Shown here: positions 7,836 to 17,652 of the stretch, in pieces
Position numbering within the stretch: the stretch's first letter is position 1
Layout: every line of letters begins with the position of its first letter
DNA from: Ichthyophonus hoferi
Taxonomy: Eukaryota; Opisthokonta; Ichthyosporea; Ichthyophonida; Ichthyophonidae
Direction of reading: 5' to 3'
Assembly: GCA_002751075.1 (NCBI GenBank)
Contig: NAOQ01000677.1
Location: 10,227 to 28,156 of the forward strand
DNA length: 17,930 nucleotides
Translations under genes and position numbers: made by a program
Notes under the pieces: model-generated
Databases searched by the model: none
Seen by the model: the letters and a program-made list of their open reading frames with translations, nothing else
Told to the model about the DNA's origin: nothing

Positions 7836-8060
7836 AAAAGTAGTCATGGAATGTGTAGACTTAGGAAAATATTTTGAAGACTCACAAAATCCAGTGTTTG
7901 TAGAGTTAAGGCTAGGATCACTTATAATAGTCCTGGAGTCCTCATATGCATTGATTGTATTGCCCAAGTCTTGTTCATGAGTGTTTTCAGAATCAGAGGT
8001 CAATTGTGCTCTTGCCTACTTTGCCTTGATCATGGATCATCTTACTGAAGCTGTTGATTT
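7836..8060 (+). other. Protein-like patch with GSLIIVLE motif, unrecognised
   Basis: A plus-strand frame (about 7836-7980) reads VAKVVMECVDLGKYFEDSQN and goes on to VFVELRLGSLIIVLESSYAL; the same frame continues protein-like after a stop to about 8058. The GS-hydrophobic-LE-SYAL pattern recalls the C-terminal GSVxVxLExxxxxALxxL segment found in some invertebrate death-fold or NLR-associated proteins, from memory and with low certainty. It may be a decayed host gene piece. The antisense frame at 7821-8003 looks like its shadow. Confidence 0.2.
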
Positions 8061-8359
8061 AACAAATATCAGTTTTTAAATGCTCCTCTTGTTGAAGAAA
8101 ATATATTTTCTCAGCGGTCATTGAAGTATAACTCCTTTTATAATATATACATATTGTCGATTTTACCGCCTATCAGCATTAGGATCTTAATCAGGGTACA
8201 GAACCATTGTATGGTATTTTGCGTGTCAAATAAAATTACGCGATTCTTATAATCCCAAACCAGTCTAACACTAGTTAAACAAAGATCTAAGTTTCACTTT
8301 CAATTGGATCGGCTGCCAAAAATAATATACTGTATGCAGAGTTAAAATAAGAAGTAAGT

Positions 8360-8371
8360 CTTACTTACCTG
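8360..8371 (-). promoter_or_regulatory. Back-to-back splice motif, CAG|GTAAGTAAG
   Basis: On the minus strand TTTTAATATCTTTAACAG is followed at once by GTAAGTAAG, so a full acceptor abuts a full donor (junction between 8369 and 8368). This is the layout of a recursive-splicing ratchet point. The donor part lies in a small palindrome (AAGTAAG-T-CTTACTT, about 8352-8366), so a plus-strand GTAAGT is also present. It lies beyond the stop of the minus-strand exon at 8867-9002, which weakens the case. Confidence 0.25.
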
Positions 8372-8866
8372 TTAAAGATATTAAAATATTATTTGTATAT
8401 TCAAACATTATATACAATAATACTATTGGAAAGTTACAATCAAATTGTAAACGAGCATCTAATCTCTAGAGTAAGTAATCATTTGTTTTATACATATTAC
8501 ATAACTTCACAGCGTAAAGACATTATTGGCCCAACAAATAATAATTGATTTTATTCTAATTGGAATCGATTAACCAATCCCAACTTGAAAATTAATAAAA
8601 GACAATCCAGAATAAAAGCAAGTGCTGGATGCTAGCCTTGTTTATCTTGCAAACTCAACTACAAGTTCTGTTTTCCTTTGGTACATATATATTCTTTCTT
8701 TCTGTTTGCATAGCTAAGGATAATATTTTCCATAAAACTATTCCTTGATCACCCACTTTTATACTTATAAAAAAACGATTATGAAGTCCGTCCCATATTC
8801 TAAATATAACAGGGAGATCAGTAAACCACCCAAAAGGGATCTCATATAGAGAAATGGTCCAAAGAC

Positions 8867-9002
8867 TCAGCTGGGGACATGGTCATCAGCGACGTCTCCA
8901 ATCGCACTCATGTGTAATTCTCTAGATCTCAGAAGAGGCTTCTTAGCCAAACTGAAATCCATGATTCTTTGCACTTCTTGGTAGGATTTCCTATTTGGCT
9001 TG
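8867..9002 (-). CDS. Candidate terminal coding exon on the minus strand, unknown protein
   Basis: On the minus strand a pyrimidine-rich tract (TTTAAATTTTTATTTG) leads to GATTTAG, then one base and 44 codons to TGA at 8867-8869. The translation starts KPNRKSYQEVQRIMDFSLAK, contains KPLLRSRELHMSAIG and ends DVADDHVPS. The patch is much richer in G+C than the surroundings and uses GAC, GTC, GCG and CCC codons, so it looks like genuine host coding sequence. The previous exon must end in phase 2. The amphipathic helix followed by a short acidic polar tail would suit a protein C-terminus. I do not recognise the family. No AATAAA lies immediately after the stop in minus orientation. Confidence 0.5.
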
Positions 9003-9009
9003 CTAAATC

Positions 9010-9550
9010 TTAACTTAAACAAATAAAAATTTAAACTTTTGTTTAAGAACCCTTTATTATAATAGGATATTCAAGTGGTTTCAATTAATGACTTGACCTT
9101 TGGTTATGCAGCTTCTAATGAAAAACTGACCTGTCAGTAGTCATACTATAGTCTAGCCAGGTTATTGGGTTAATTGGTTGAGCCTAAACATTGAATTGAC
9201 ATAAGGATCAATACGCACCATATGTTGAAACCCCAAAACTACAACTCAAGCGCTAGGCTTTTCTGTAAAACTTGGTTCAGATAGCTACTTTACCTTAAAA
9301 TTTGTTCTTAATATTTTTTAACTAAGAGCCCTGGTGAGGCTTTCATGTTTAAGAAGTCTCTTTAAATATTGAAAGTTTTTGCAACACTGTTTCTATGAGT
9401 TTATTATTATTTTGGATTAACTATATTTTAATTAGCTGATTATATCAATGAAAGTGTCACACCACTGAATTTTCAACATCTTAATGTAAGTATATACTTA
9501 AGTGAAGATTTACGAGACTCATATTTCAAAAGATAAAATAGCATTGAATA
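9010..9550. other. AT-rich interval between minus-strand exon candidates
   Basis: On the minus strand there are acceptor-like sites (TTTTACAG near 9263, AAATTCAG near 9466), each followed by frames that close quickly. No exon bridging phase 0 at 9556 to phase 2 at 9002 could be identified. If 9556-9684 and 8867-9002 belong to one gene, at least one such exon should be here, or they are unrelated. Confidence 0.35.
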
Positions 9551-9555
9551 CTTAC

Positions 9556-9684
9556 ATATTTTTTAATACACCCAAGCAATACATACACACTATCTATATA
9601 TGACAACAGGCATTTAGAATTATTTCCCAGGTCAAAAGTGGACAAACGTTTGCTATATTTTGCAGCTCTATCAAGCTGATAGCC
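9556..9684 (-). CDS. Candidate internal exon on the minus strand, unrecognised
   Basis: The minus-strand acceptor CAAATGCCTTTAG is followed by 43 codons in phase 0/0 up to a perfect GTAAGT donor (9555-9550). The translation reads GYQLDRAAKYSKRLSTFDLG, then NNSKCLLSYIDSVYVLLGCI and KKY. The residue mix is reasonable for a helix-forming segment, but codons are AT-rich like the spacer and the flanking frame stays open past the donor. No family recognised. Confidence 0.28.
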
Positions 9685-9699
9685 CTAAAGGCATTTGAA

Positions 9700-12600
9700 A
9701 AGTCTGAACGTTTTCTTTTGACAAGTATAAAGTTAGCATGAGAACTCCTCGGCAATTGCAATTATATACTTGTAACTGTTACAATACATACCTAATAGAG
9801 TATCATTTGTTTAAGAATATTGGTTTTTTTATGCCATACCTTGGATTTTTAATTTTAGTAATGCAGCACACTACTCTCTTCTTGTCTATAGCAATATGAC
9901 TAATAAAAGGTACAGTATAACAAACAGATCTTGATGATTTAAGTAATTCAGTTTTGGTACTTTATTGTAGAAATTCTTAAAACCACAAGAAGGTCTTTGC
10001 AATATAATATAGATGATCGGGTTTGTAATGGTGGAGATGTTTTAACATAAAACAATGAAGTTAGAGCAGAGACTAGTCTAAAAACTATAGGACACCTAAA
10101 TTACCTCTAAGTATAGGATACAATGTTTACATAAAACGTATTAGACATTGTACAAGAAATGGCTTAACCATAAATGGCAAGAAGCAAAGTGTGAAGCATA
10201 TCCAATATACCATTATTCTAACTTATATATCCATACCTCAGACACTTAGTTGAGACTGGAATACAATTACTACATGATATAAATAAAATATTGTTTAATG
10301 TTAATGGGGTAAATATTATTATCAACACAGTAGCAAAGACCGAACTGGACATTAAAAGAAAAGAAGTAGCATTTACCTATTACAAAATACTTGAACATTA
10401 CCTTTAAAGAAAAATATGAGGATAGTGTTCACTACAGACTCTGGTAACAAGGTTGAAGTAGTACAAAGGAACCTGACTGTTGCATTTAGCTAGATGGAGG
10501 TTTTGCCATCTAAAAGTGACCAAAGAAGAACTGAACTGTTTCAAAGGACTGGCAAGGTCATATTGTACAAATTAAAAAACTGGGATAGCCTTGTGAACCC
10601 AAATGAAATAAAGCACATGGTTTTTTTTCCAGAGGTTGCACATTTTTCTTTTTTCTCTCTATCTTGGTCTTTATCTCAGTATCACACAGAGATAAAGCTA
10701 ACAACTTAGGTCCAAAACTTGGATGCATAAAGTGGGAGGGATAAATTTTATAAAAAATTAATATAACTTTTGAGATGCCTGGCTTGCTTGTCTAGTTAGA
10801 TTTTTATTTTCCAACCGTTTTATTTCTTTAGAAATAAATGGCATTTTTTTTACTAGGCTGTTTTGCTCCATAATTTATGACATTAACTTAAAAAAAGGAT
10901 GTAGGTTGGTTATTATCTCTTCCATTGACTGTTTCATTACGATTCCCCTGCCAGTAGTAGAATTGTAGCATCTAGCCCTAATATATATTTATTTAACATA
11001 ATGTCTGAAAGCATAAATATTTTATTCTGAGTAATAAAATCTCATTTTTCTTTAAAGAGTAGTTTGATGCTCCCTACCTTCAGAGATAAAATTGAACACA
11101 AAATTTTCTTCAGGTCTGGGATATATGTACATTTTTCAATTTAATTATCCTTAAGGTAATTTTAACTCTTATAATTAACTTAAGGTCATTGTATTCTATT
11201 GTAACATTTTTTTTCCTACTAACTATCTAATATGAGATTTCTTTGATATGTGAAAATTAAAAGTCCTATTTAAAAATATGCAAGTGCCAAAAATAATTTA
11301 TTTAGCTTCAATGAGGTATTTTTTTCATTTATGTGCTTTGGCTACCACATACATATTGTTGCCTGTTTTATAGGCCTAATTTGGATATTTTTTATTTAAA
11401 TTTCTCTGAGGCTGTTGAAAACTGGTTTTTGTTTTAAATGGAATCTTGAACTATTAGAACTAGATTGACACCAAAATCAATTATTTTTCCTCAATGATTT
11501 TGTATTCTTTCCTAGACATTTTTAGGTTTCCTTGGCCATTTATCATCATGTTAATGATTCTCTTCAGTACTAGTCAAAGAAAACGTATTGTAAATCTTTG
11601 TAGGCATTCCAATATAATGGTTCTAAATTGAAATATTTCAATGTTAGATAATGAAGATAGTAATATTTGAAGTAGTTGCATTGAATCTCCAGTCTTATAT
11701 TCTTTACATAATAATCATATATATAAAAACTACTTTTAATAAGCCTTTGAAAGTTCCATATTTATTTATTGTTGCTAGAACAAACCTTTTGATGTCTTTG
11801 GTATCCTAACTGGCAATATGCAGTTCTTGAATAGCATTGATTAAGCCTGTTTTTATCTGTTGTTCCATCCTGGTACTTGCCAACCTCTTAGTTATTATTT
11901 GCACCCAGACTAAATACATACCAATGTTCTTGTTTGTCTTATTATTAGCACTCATATACCTTAGTATGTATGGCAATTTCTGAATTAATCATTACTGTTA
12001 AAATACCTCTTAATTACTAAAAAATATATATTATACAAACTTAAACATTTTCCAACCTATGATATGGTGTTGCTCTGAAATAAATGACTTGTAAAGGTAA
12101 GTTTTAGCTACTATTTTAATAAGAGATTTTTTTTCTGGTCCTTGTAGGGCAGTAAAGCTCAACATTTGCATGATTAGGGACAAGCAACTTGATACATTTA
12201 CAGTATATTTAACACTTTCAGCTTATTGAATGTAAATGTAAGTTGGTCCATCCTTGAAAAAATTAAAGCTGTAGGATTGAGAAATTATACATTGGTGGCA
12301 GGGGTGCTCCATAATAATTAAGCAAAATTTAGACTTGTTTGATTGTTAAATTCTGTTGATTTCCATTAAATTATAAAAAACAAAGATTTGGATCTTGGTT
12401 GAAACTTTGACTCTGTGTGCCTGAAATATTAATTTCTTTACCACCTCCACCCCCAACCTATAACCCTCAACTTAGTTTTAAATGTGGAATAATTGAGATT
12501 GAAGGATAATCGTACCACCATAGAAATGCCACTAGATTTTTGGACCATAACAATCCTGTCATGATACAAGTAGTCTAAGCTAGATTCCAAGTTGAATTTC

Positions 12601-12960
12601 AAGTACATGGCTACCTGATCTGTGTAGATGGAACAGAGATGGTGCTGATGGTTGATGCCATTAGTTAGTGAGGTGCGTGGAGTCTTGCAATTACTAAATG
12701 TCTCGTCCAAGGTTTAACTTCTTTGCTGTAATTACTAGAATTGAGAAAAACTTTGACGGATCTTACAAGATAACATTAATTGAAAACCTTTAGAAAATCC
12801 ATAGCAGTACCAATTCTCCATCCTTCATAGAGTTTTAATTTGCATTATGATAGTCACAAATATGTACTTAAATAATAAAAAAGCTGCTCATGATGGGGCA
12901 TAAGTAGTGGGATTCTATGGATTGATTTGGAATAGAACTTCCAGTTTGTTGTTGGAATAC
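9700..12960. other. AT-rich spacer, nothing firmly supported
   Basis: Two open frames stand out. One is 10494-10709 (+), with an ATG after TTTAG and the start MEVLPSKSDQRRTELFQR; it runs through a pyrimidine-rich CCAG and TCTCAG region near 10630-10680, which looks like acceptor sequence. The other is 12438-12710 (-), which includes SSLDYLYHDRIVMVQKSSG. Both lack support. T-runs (TTTTTTTT near 10620, 11205, 12125) are frequent on the plus strand between 10600 and 12150, a mild strand bias. No RNA gene, LINE or DNA transposon recognised. Confidence 0.45.
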
Positions 12961-12970
12961 TGAATGCATC

Positions 12971-13440
12971 TGCTGAAGTATTTTAGCCTCTACAAGTGTT
13001 ATGATAAATACTTTATGATGTCTTTCTTGTATGAAAATACATATTGCTCATGTAGCATTATACTTCTAAATATTCCGTAGCATTTACAATGAGTTTACAT
13101 TGGGTAATTAAAAGTTGTACATTAATTAAAAACAATTAAATAATTGCATGATGTCACTAATCAAAATTGGGTCTAGATATTTAGTGCAGTCCAACATGTA
13201 AATTTACCCTGGTTTAAATAGTGTTGGTCATCTGCATCTTAATCACACCTAGTGATCGATGATATATACATGATACATAATAACATCATCCTTTATATAA
13301 TTAATAGAACAAATGTTGCTAACAACCTGTTAAACAACAATTGGGTTGAGTAATTATTCAATAATATGTTTAGCTTAATGGCTTATCACTTGGTCAACTA
13401 ATATTGGCCTGAACCAACAACTGTATAGTTACCAATTACA
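12971..13440 (+). repeat. 5' LTR of the copia element
   Basis: It starts TGCTGAAGTATTTTAGCC, matching TGTCAAGATATTTTAACC at 17653, and ends TTACA at 13440, giving the usual TG...CA borders and about 470 bp. Shared blocks with the 3' copy include TTGTATGAAAATAC, ATTGCTCATGTAGCAT and GTTGGTCATCTG. It carries a near repeat GTAGCATTATAC / GTAGCATTTAC (13052, 13077) that is single in the 3' copy. The 3' border is set by comparison with the fragment ending at 7221. Any target-site duplication cannot be checked because the far end is outside the window. Confidence 0.8.
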
Positions 13441-13490
13441 GACCTAGACTGGATCCTGAATTTTATAGTGTTGCACAATAAAGTATTGTA
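13441..13490 (+). promoter_or_regulatory. Post-LTR leader with possible primer-binding site
   Basis: GACCTAGACTGGATCCTGAATTTTA is shared, with changes, by the fragment after 7221 (GACTTAGTCTGGATTC) and that after 6582. A block retained directly behind the LTR in three copies is where a tRNA primer site lies. Many copia elements use an internal tRNA segment rather than the 3' end. The tRNA cannot be named from here. Confidence 0.4.
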
Positions 13491-14720
13491 CTTTATTCTT
13501 TGTCCAATTTAAAAGGGGTTATGACAATAACTAAAAGAGATAAATCTACTCCTATAGTACCAAAAATAAAGCATAAGACTGTTATTGCCTCAGACCAAAT
13601 TGGGATCTCTGGGCAGAAAAAAAAAAGGATGCAGCTCTTTTTCAATTCTAGTGAAGTGGAAATTCCAAGAAACTTTTTAAAAGACTTTGCAATTAGCTCA
13701 AGTGAATTAAAAGAAGGATAATCTATGCCCGTTGACAGTGAACCAAATCTACTACCAGCAGCTTGGATTCTGACAGGGTTACTAAGACCCAGCAACCTAA
13801 ATGTACTTTCACTGATAATTCAAACCCATCAAACGAAGAACTTAATAGAACCATACCAAGGGAGCTTCAAACCAATGATTTAAAAGGGCGTATTTCTATC
13901 CAGGGATAACAACCAAAGTTTCCTGGAAGTCAGCTAAGTTTTACAACTGAAATGATAGAGTAATTGCTCATAAAATTAAGTGAAGGGGTTCCCAAAACAA
14001 ATACACCTCCCTATTTTTTAAAAGTGATCCTTATTGAAAACTCGTTTCAATAAAAAAGATTTGACACAGCAGACTATCTACATACAGAAATGTGTGAACA
14101 CATGTTTTAGATTAAATGTAAAGGGAAACGATTATATTATGAGAGTAGTGGCTACCAGCAAAAAACTTAAAGAAACGGTCATGAATCAGCATGATTAAGC
14201 TGTAGTCACCTGAATGATCTCTGACCTGCAGTCTACACAATATGGAGGCCAAGTCAGAGCGTTATATCAAGCTACCAAAGCTGTAGTACATTGAAGAAAG
14301 TTAGAGGCAATATGGCTACCCACATTAAATTGAAGTCAATGAGAAAAAATGGGAATCAACATCATCATTTGAAATAGGGATACCAGCACAGATCTAGTGC
14401 TAAATGCTACAGCAACAAGTCAGCAACTTGATATTTACCAGGGATCACACACAATGAGTCAGTGCTTCGTCATAGAGAGACACTCAATAACCTCAACCTT
14501 GGTATACATTACTAATTAAGCTGTGAGAATAAAGGTGCAAAACACCCATGGAAGAAGAAAAGATGCTCTGGGAAACAAAAGGCCCACTATTATCCAAGGA
14601 GAAAAGAGGCTGGAAACTTTCCACACAGCAAAAAGGGAAAGAAGAAATACAGTGCAGCATATGCAAGGGGGAGGTTACCTTGTACTTAGCCATATGCTAA
14701 TGTAAATGGAAAGGACTTTG
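13490..14720 (+). pseudogene. Gag region of the copia element (broken)
   Basis: It begins with the VMTITKRDKST frame at 13500-13721, which has a KKKRMQLFFNSSE motif like the Gag starts at 6643 and 7257. It is followed by hydrophilic patches in several frames. Near 14652 the residues CSICKG with further Cys in the next fifteen positions look like the nucleocapsid zinc knuckle (CxxC...C) that ends copia Gag. The antisense frames at 13493-13795 and 14493-14693 are shadows. Confidence 0.6.
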
Positions 14721-15080
14721 AAGGGGCAGAGTCAAATGCAAGTTTCCTGCTAGATGTGGTTCTTCAAGACAACTTCATTTCCGTTAAGAAAATTTTACTA
14801 GTTTTATCTCAGGAACATTCTATGTATGTTGGGAAAATGGAAAGAAAAGCTTGACTTTTGGAATTCGGCAGTATGTGGCTAGCTGCTAGAGTAGGTAAAA
14901 CCATAACGTCTACTGAATTGGAAAATATATTGTTGGTTCCCAACACAAAAGTATATACATTATCCAGTCCAGCATTGAAGGGAAAAAGCATCATGATGGT
15001 TTTCAAGAATGATATTGCAACAAATTTTATGGAAGAAGCAATGGTGGTGCAATGAACAGGGAAGAATGACATCATACACA
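14721..15080 (+). pseudogene. Protease and pre-integrase region of the copia element (broken)
   Basis: ASFLLDVVLQDNFIS (near 14740) lies where the aspartic protease active-site segment is expected. It is followed by VGKTITSTELENILLVPNTK (near 14893), the beta-rich G-x-G...L-x-x-V-L-x-V-P segment typical of the copia protease/GAG-pre-integrase region. Antisense 14809-15075 is a shadow. Confidence 0.6.
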
Positions 15081-15082
15081 GG

Positions 15083-15406
15083 TTGGATGCTTCAGTGATC
15101 CCATCAGAGGAAATAAAGAAAACTAATGATCAGAAAAAACCACATTCTATGCACCAGCAGGAGACCAACATGGTAGTTAAGAAGATGTCTCCTACCAAAA
15201 TTGAAGAACCAGACTCTCACATAGGCTTAATGGTTTGTAAGATTCTTCATTACAGGTTTAGGCATCCTAGTCCAGCCAACATGTTCCCTACTTTGATTCC
15301 CTTGCATCCTGAGCAGAATGGGCTCAGTAAAAGAATGAACCAGACGTTGCTCACAATGAACAGGAGTGCTAAAATAGAGTGGTCTTCCTCAATATCTGTA
15401 AGATGA
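15083..15406 (+). pseudogene. Integrase region of the copia element (broken)
   Basis: The motif HPEQNGLSKRMNQTLLTMNR (near 15304-15363) corresponds to the P-x-Q-N-G-x-x-E/K-R-x-N-x-T-L-L-x-x-x-R signature that closes the copia integrase catalytic core. The upstream part of the frame is short and polar. It is one of the clearest family markers in the window. Confidence 0.72.
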
Positions 15407-16200
15407 AGTCATTAAGATGGTAGCTTTTGTCTTGAATGTGCTTCCAACCTGGTCTACCAAAATCAACAATACTGTAAGACTTATGACAGCAATTGACTAC
15501 ACTTTTCTGCCATCTCAGAACTTATGGATGCAGATGTGACATAAGAATGAGACCCCCAACAATTTGGCATCTGTAAGATGAGAGACAGTGATGCTGGGAT
15601 ATCAAGAGTCCCAAAAAACATACCAGTTGTTGGATACCAAGACCAGAAAGATAATATTCAAATAGGACGCATGCAAAATTCTTAGAGACAAATTTTCTTT
15701 ATGCTGAAAAACAGCCAAGCTTCTGCCAAATCATGAAGAGAAGCCCTCACATAGAGCTAAAACCACCAGAATGACTGGAAAGGACTTGTTACCCACACAT
15801 CATAATCCTTCTGCATTGAATGACTCTCAGAAGAATATATCAAGTCAGAGAGAGTTGAGTGAGAAAAATAAGGATAAAGAGATTGGGGAGTCAAGGAGGG
15901 ATAACCATGAGGAGGCAGAGGTCAATTGGAGTATGAATAGTGAAGAGCAGACAAGCCAGAGAGAAGACGTGGGCCCACCTCCATGAAAAAATAAGTTTGC
16001 TCCCTCCACTATTAATTCAGGTTAGGGGTACCAACCAGACCCTACCTCAACACATGCAGCCAATTTATATGGCCAAGCTATACCCAGGTCAGTCCATACA
16101 GCCATGAGCTCCCCTTAATGGCTTCAGTGGTTGGCTACTGTGCAACAGGAAATAAAGGTCCTGTCAGACAACACAATTCTACATGGAAAATCATAGATAA
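15407..16200 (+). pseudogene. Integrase C-terminal part and linker before RT (broken)
   Basis: Open patches correspond to the integrase tail. They are followed by the very polar linker frame 15771-15986 (TGKDLLPTHHNPSALNDSQK, then a run rich in E, K, S and R). Such hydrophilic, poorly conserved linkers between integrase and RT are usual in copia polyproteins. Confidence 0.55.
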
Positions 16201-17085
16201 ACCAAAAGGGCAACCAGTGTTAAGACCATTGTGAATTTTCATCATCAAGAGGGACAGCAATGAGAATATCACTAAATACAAGGCACACCTTGTAGTGATA
16301 AGGAACTTACAATGGAAAAATATAGACTATGTTGACATAAAGTCCCCAATTTTCTCCTTGACTATTATATGACTCCTACTAGCTCTAGCAGCATCAAGGA
16401 ACCTAGAGGTTGTACAACTGGATATCATAGGAGCCTACATAAATGGTAAACTGGAAGAGATATCTATATACATAAGCTGGAATTCTTTAAATCATTCTGA
16501 CTTCCCACATGGGCTGCGCAAGTTTCAGAGATCATTACATAGACTAAAACAATTTGAATTAGTCTGGCAGTCTACCTTAGCTGCATTCCTGGTTGAACAG
16601 CAACTTTTCCTAAGCAATAAAGACCTGTGCCTATTAGTATCCCATGGCACACCATATCTCCTTGCCATACGTGTCTCTATGGATGACATATTAATTGTTT
16701 CTGACAATAATGCTGCTATAATAAGATTAATTGACGGCATTAAGGTACGATTTGAAACCAAGGAGATGGGATTCCCAGCCAAGTACTTAGGCTATCAAAT
16801 TTAGAAGGATAACCAAGAATCCATACATTTAACCCAGGAAGGGTACATCAAGGAGATTTTAAGATCCTACATGATGGAAGAGGTTAGTGAACCATGTCCC
16901 CAATACTTCCCAATGGTGTCAGACTTAGACAAGGACACTGCATCAACCCCAAGGTGTGAAATCAGGGCATACCAAAAAGTAATAGGTTGCCTTCTATGGA
17001 TATCTCAATTGACTAGGCCAGACATAGCTTTTGTAGTGACCTACCTAAGGTATTCTGCATCTAACCTATCTCAATCCCACTGAAA
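16200..17085 (+). pseudogene. Reverse transcriptase region of the copia element (broken)
   Basis: RVT_2-type motifs appear in order: RDSNENITKYKAHLVV (fingers, near 16250), VVQLDIIGAYINGKLEE (palm block, near 16410), the hydrophobic MDDILIVSDN active-site box (near 16678, the copia YVDDIL counterpart), EMGFPAKYLGYQI (near 16762) and IGCLLWISQLTRPDIAFVV (near 16983). Family assignment is secure. The minus frame at 16525-16782 is a shadow. Confidence 0.85.
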
Positions 17086-17089
17086 GATG

Positions 17090-17600
17090 GTACTTTATGT
17101 GATGGTCCACCTCAACACATCCCAGATATAAGACTGGTTTATTACAAATCACACTTAGAACCAAAAACATATGTAGATGCAGAGTTTGCAGAAGGTAGGA
17201 CTACCAGCAAATCAACAACAGGGTAGGTACAGTTTCTAAATGGCACGCCAGTGTTACAGTTTAACAAGAAACAGTTAATAGTAGTTTCATCAAGCACAGA
17301 GGTGCAATATATTGCACTCAGTGAAGCAGTTCATAAGATTATATAGACGTCTAGTGTGTTAGAGAATGTTGATATTAAGGCAGACCCAGTGGCCATGTAT
17401 GAGGACAATCAATCCCTTATATGTATCTCAGAAACCAATGGGATCACCAGGGATATGAAACACGTGTTAAGTATCACTACACTAAGGAGGCCATTAGGAA
17501 CTAGTATATAGACTTCAAATTTATCACACATAATCCAAAAGCAGACATCCTCACCAAGGATTTAGCCCCTGCTCAATTTATGAATGCCTGAAGGAAACTA
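17090..17600 (+). pseudogene. RNase H region and polyprotein end of the copia element (broken)
   Basis: It contains YVDAEFAEGRTTSKSTTG (near 17171), VLQFNKKQLIVVSSSTEVQY (near 17251) and IALSEAVHK (near 17311), which are the copia RNase H D-x-x-x-A and SSxEAEYxALxxA signatures. It then has the terminal ADILTKDLAPAQFMNA (near 17539), which matches the usual ADxLTKxL end of copia Pol. Confidence 0.82.
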
Positions 17601-17637
17601 ACTCTCAATGAGTAATTAACATTCTCATATGTATGTG

Positions 17638-17652
17638 GAAATTGAGAGGGCG
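17638..17652 (+). promoter_or_regulatory. Polypurine tract
   Basis: GGAAATTGAGAGGGCG lies directly before the TG that opens the 3' LTR. Copia elements prime plus-strand DNA synthesis from such a GA-rich tract (TTGAGGGGGAG-like). Confidence 0.7.

Noticed and set aside
10494-10709. 71-codon plus frame MEVLPSKSDQRR...
   Set aside because: The second half is translated pyrimidine tract. No family, no clear splice partners and no composition change.
12438-12710. 90-codon minus frame containing SSLDYLYHDRIVMVQK
   Set aside because: Starts at a non-ATG codon, ends in a GGT/TGG-rich simple stretch and has no matching splice sites. Somewhat protein-like, but not enough to call.
13493-15075. Minus-strand frames inside the copia element (13493-13795, 14493-14693, 14809-15075)
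   Set aside because: Shadows of plus-strand Gag and protease remnants.
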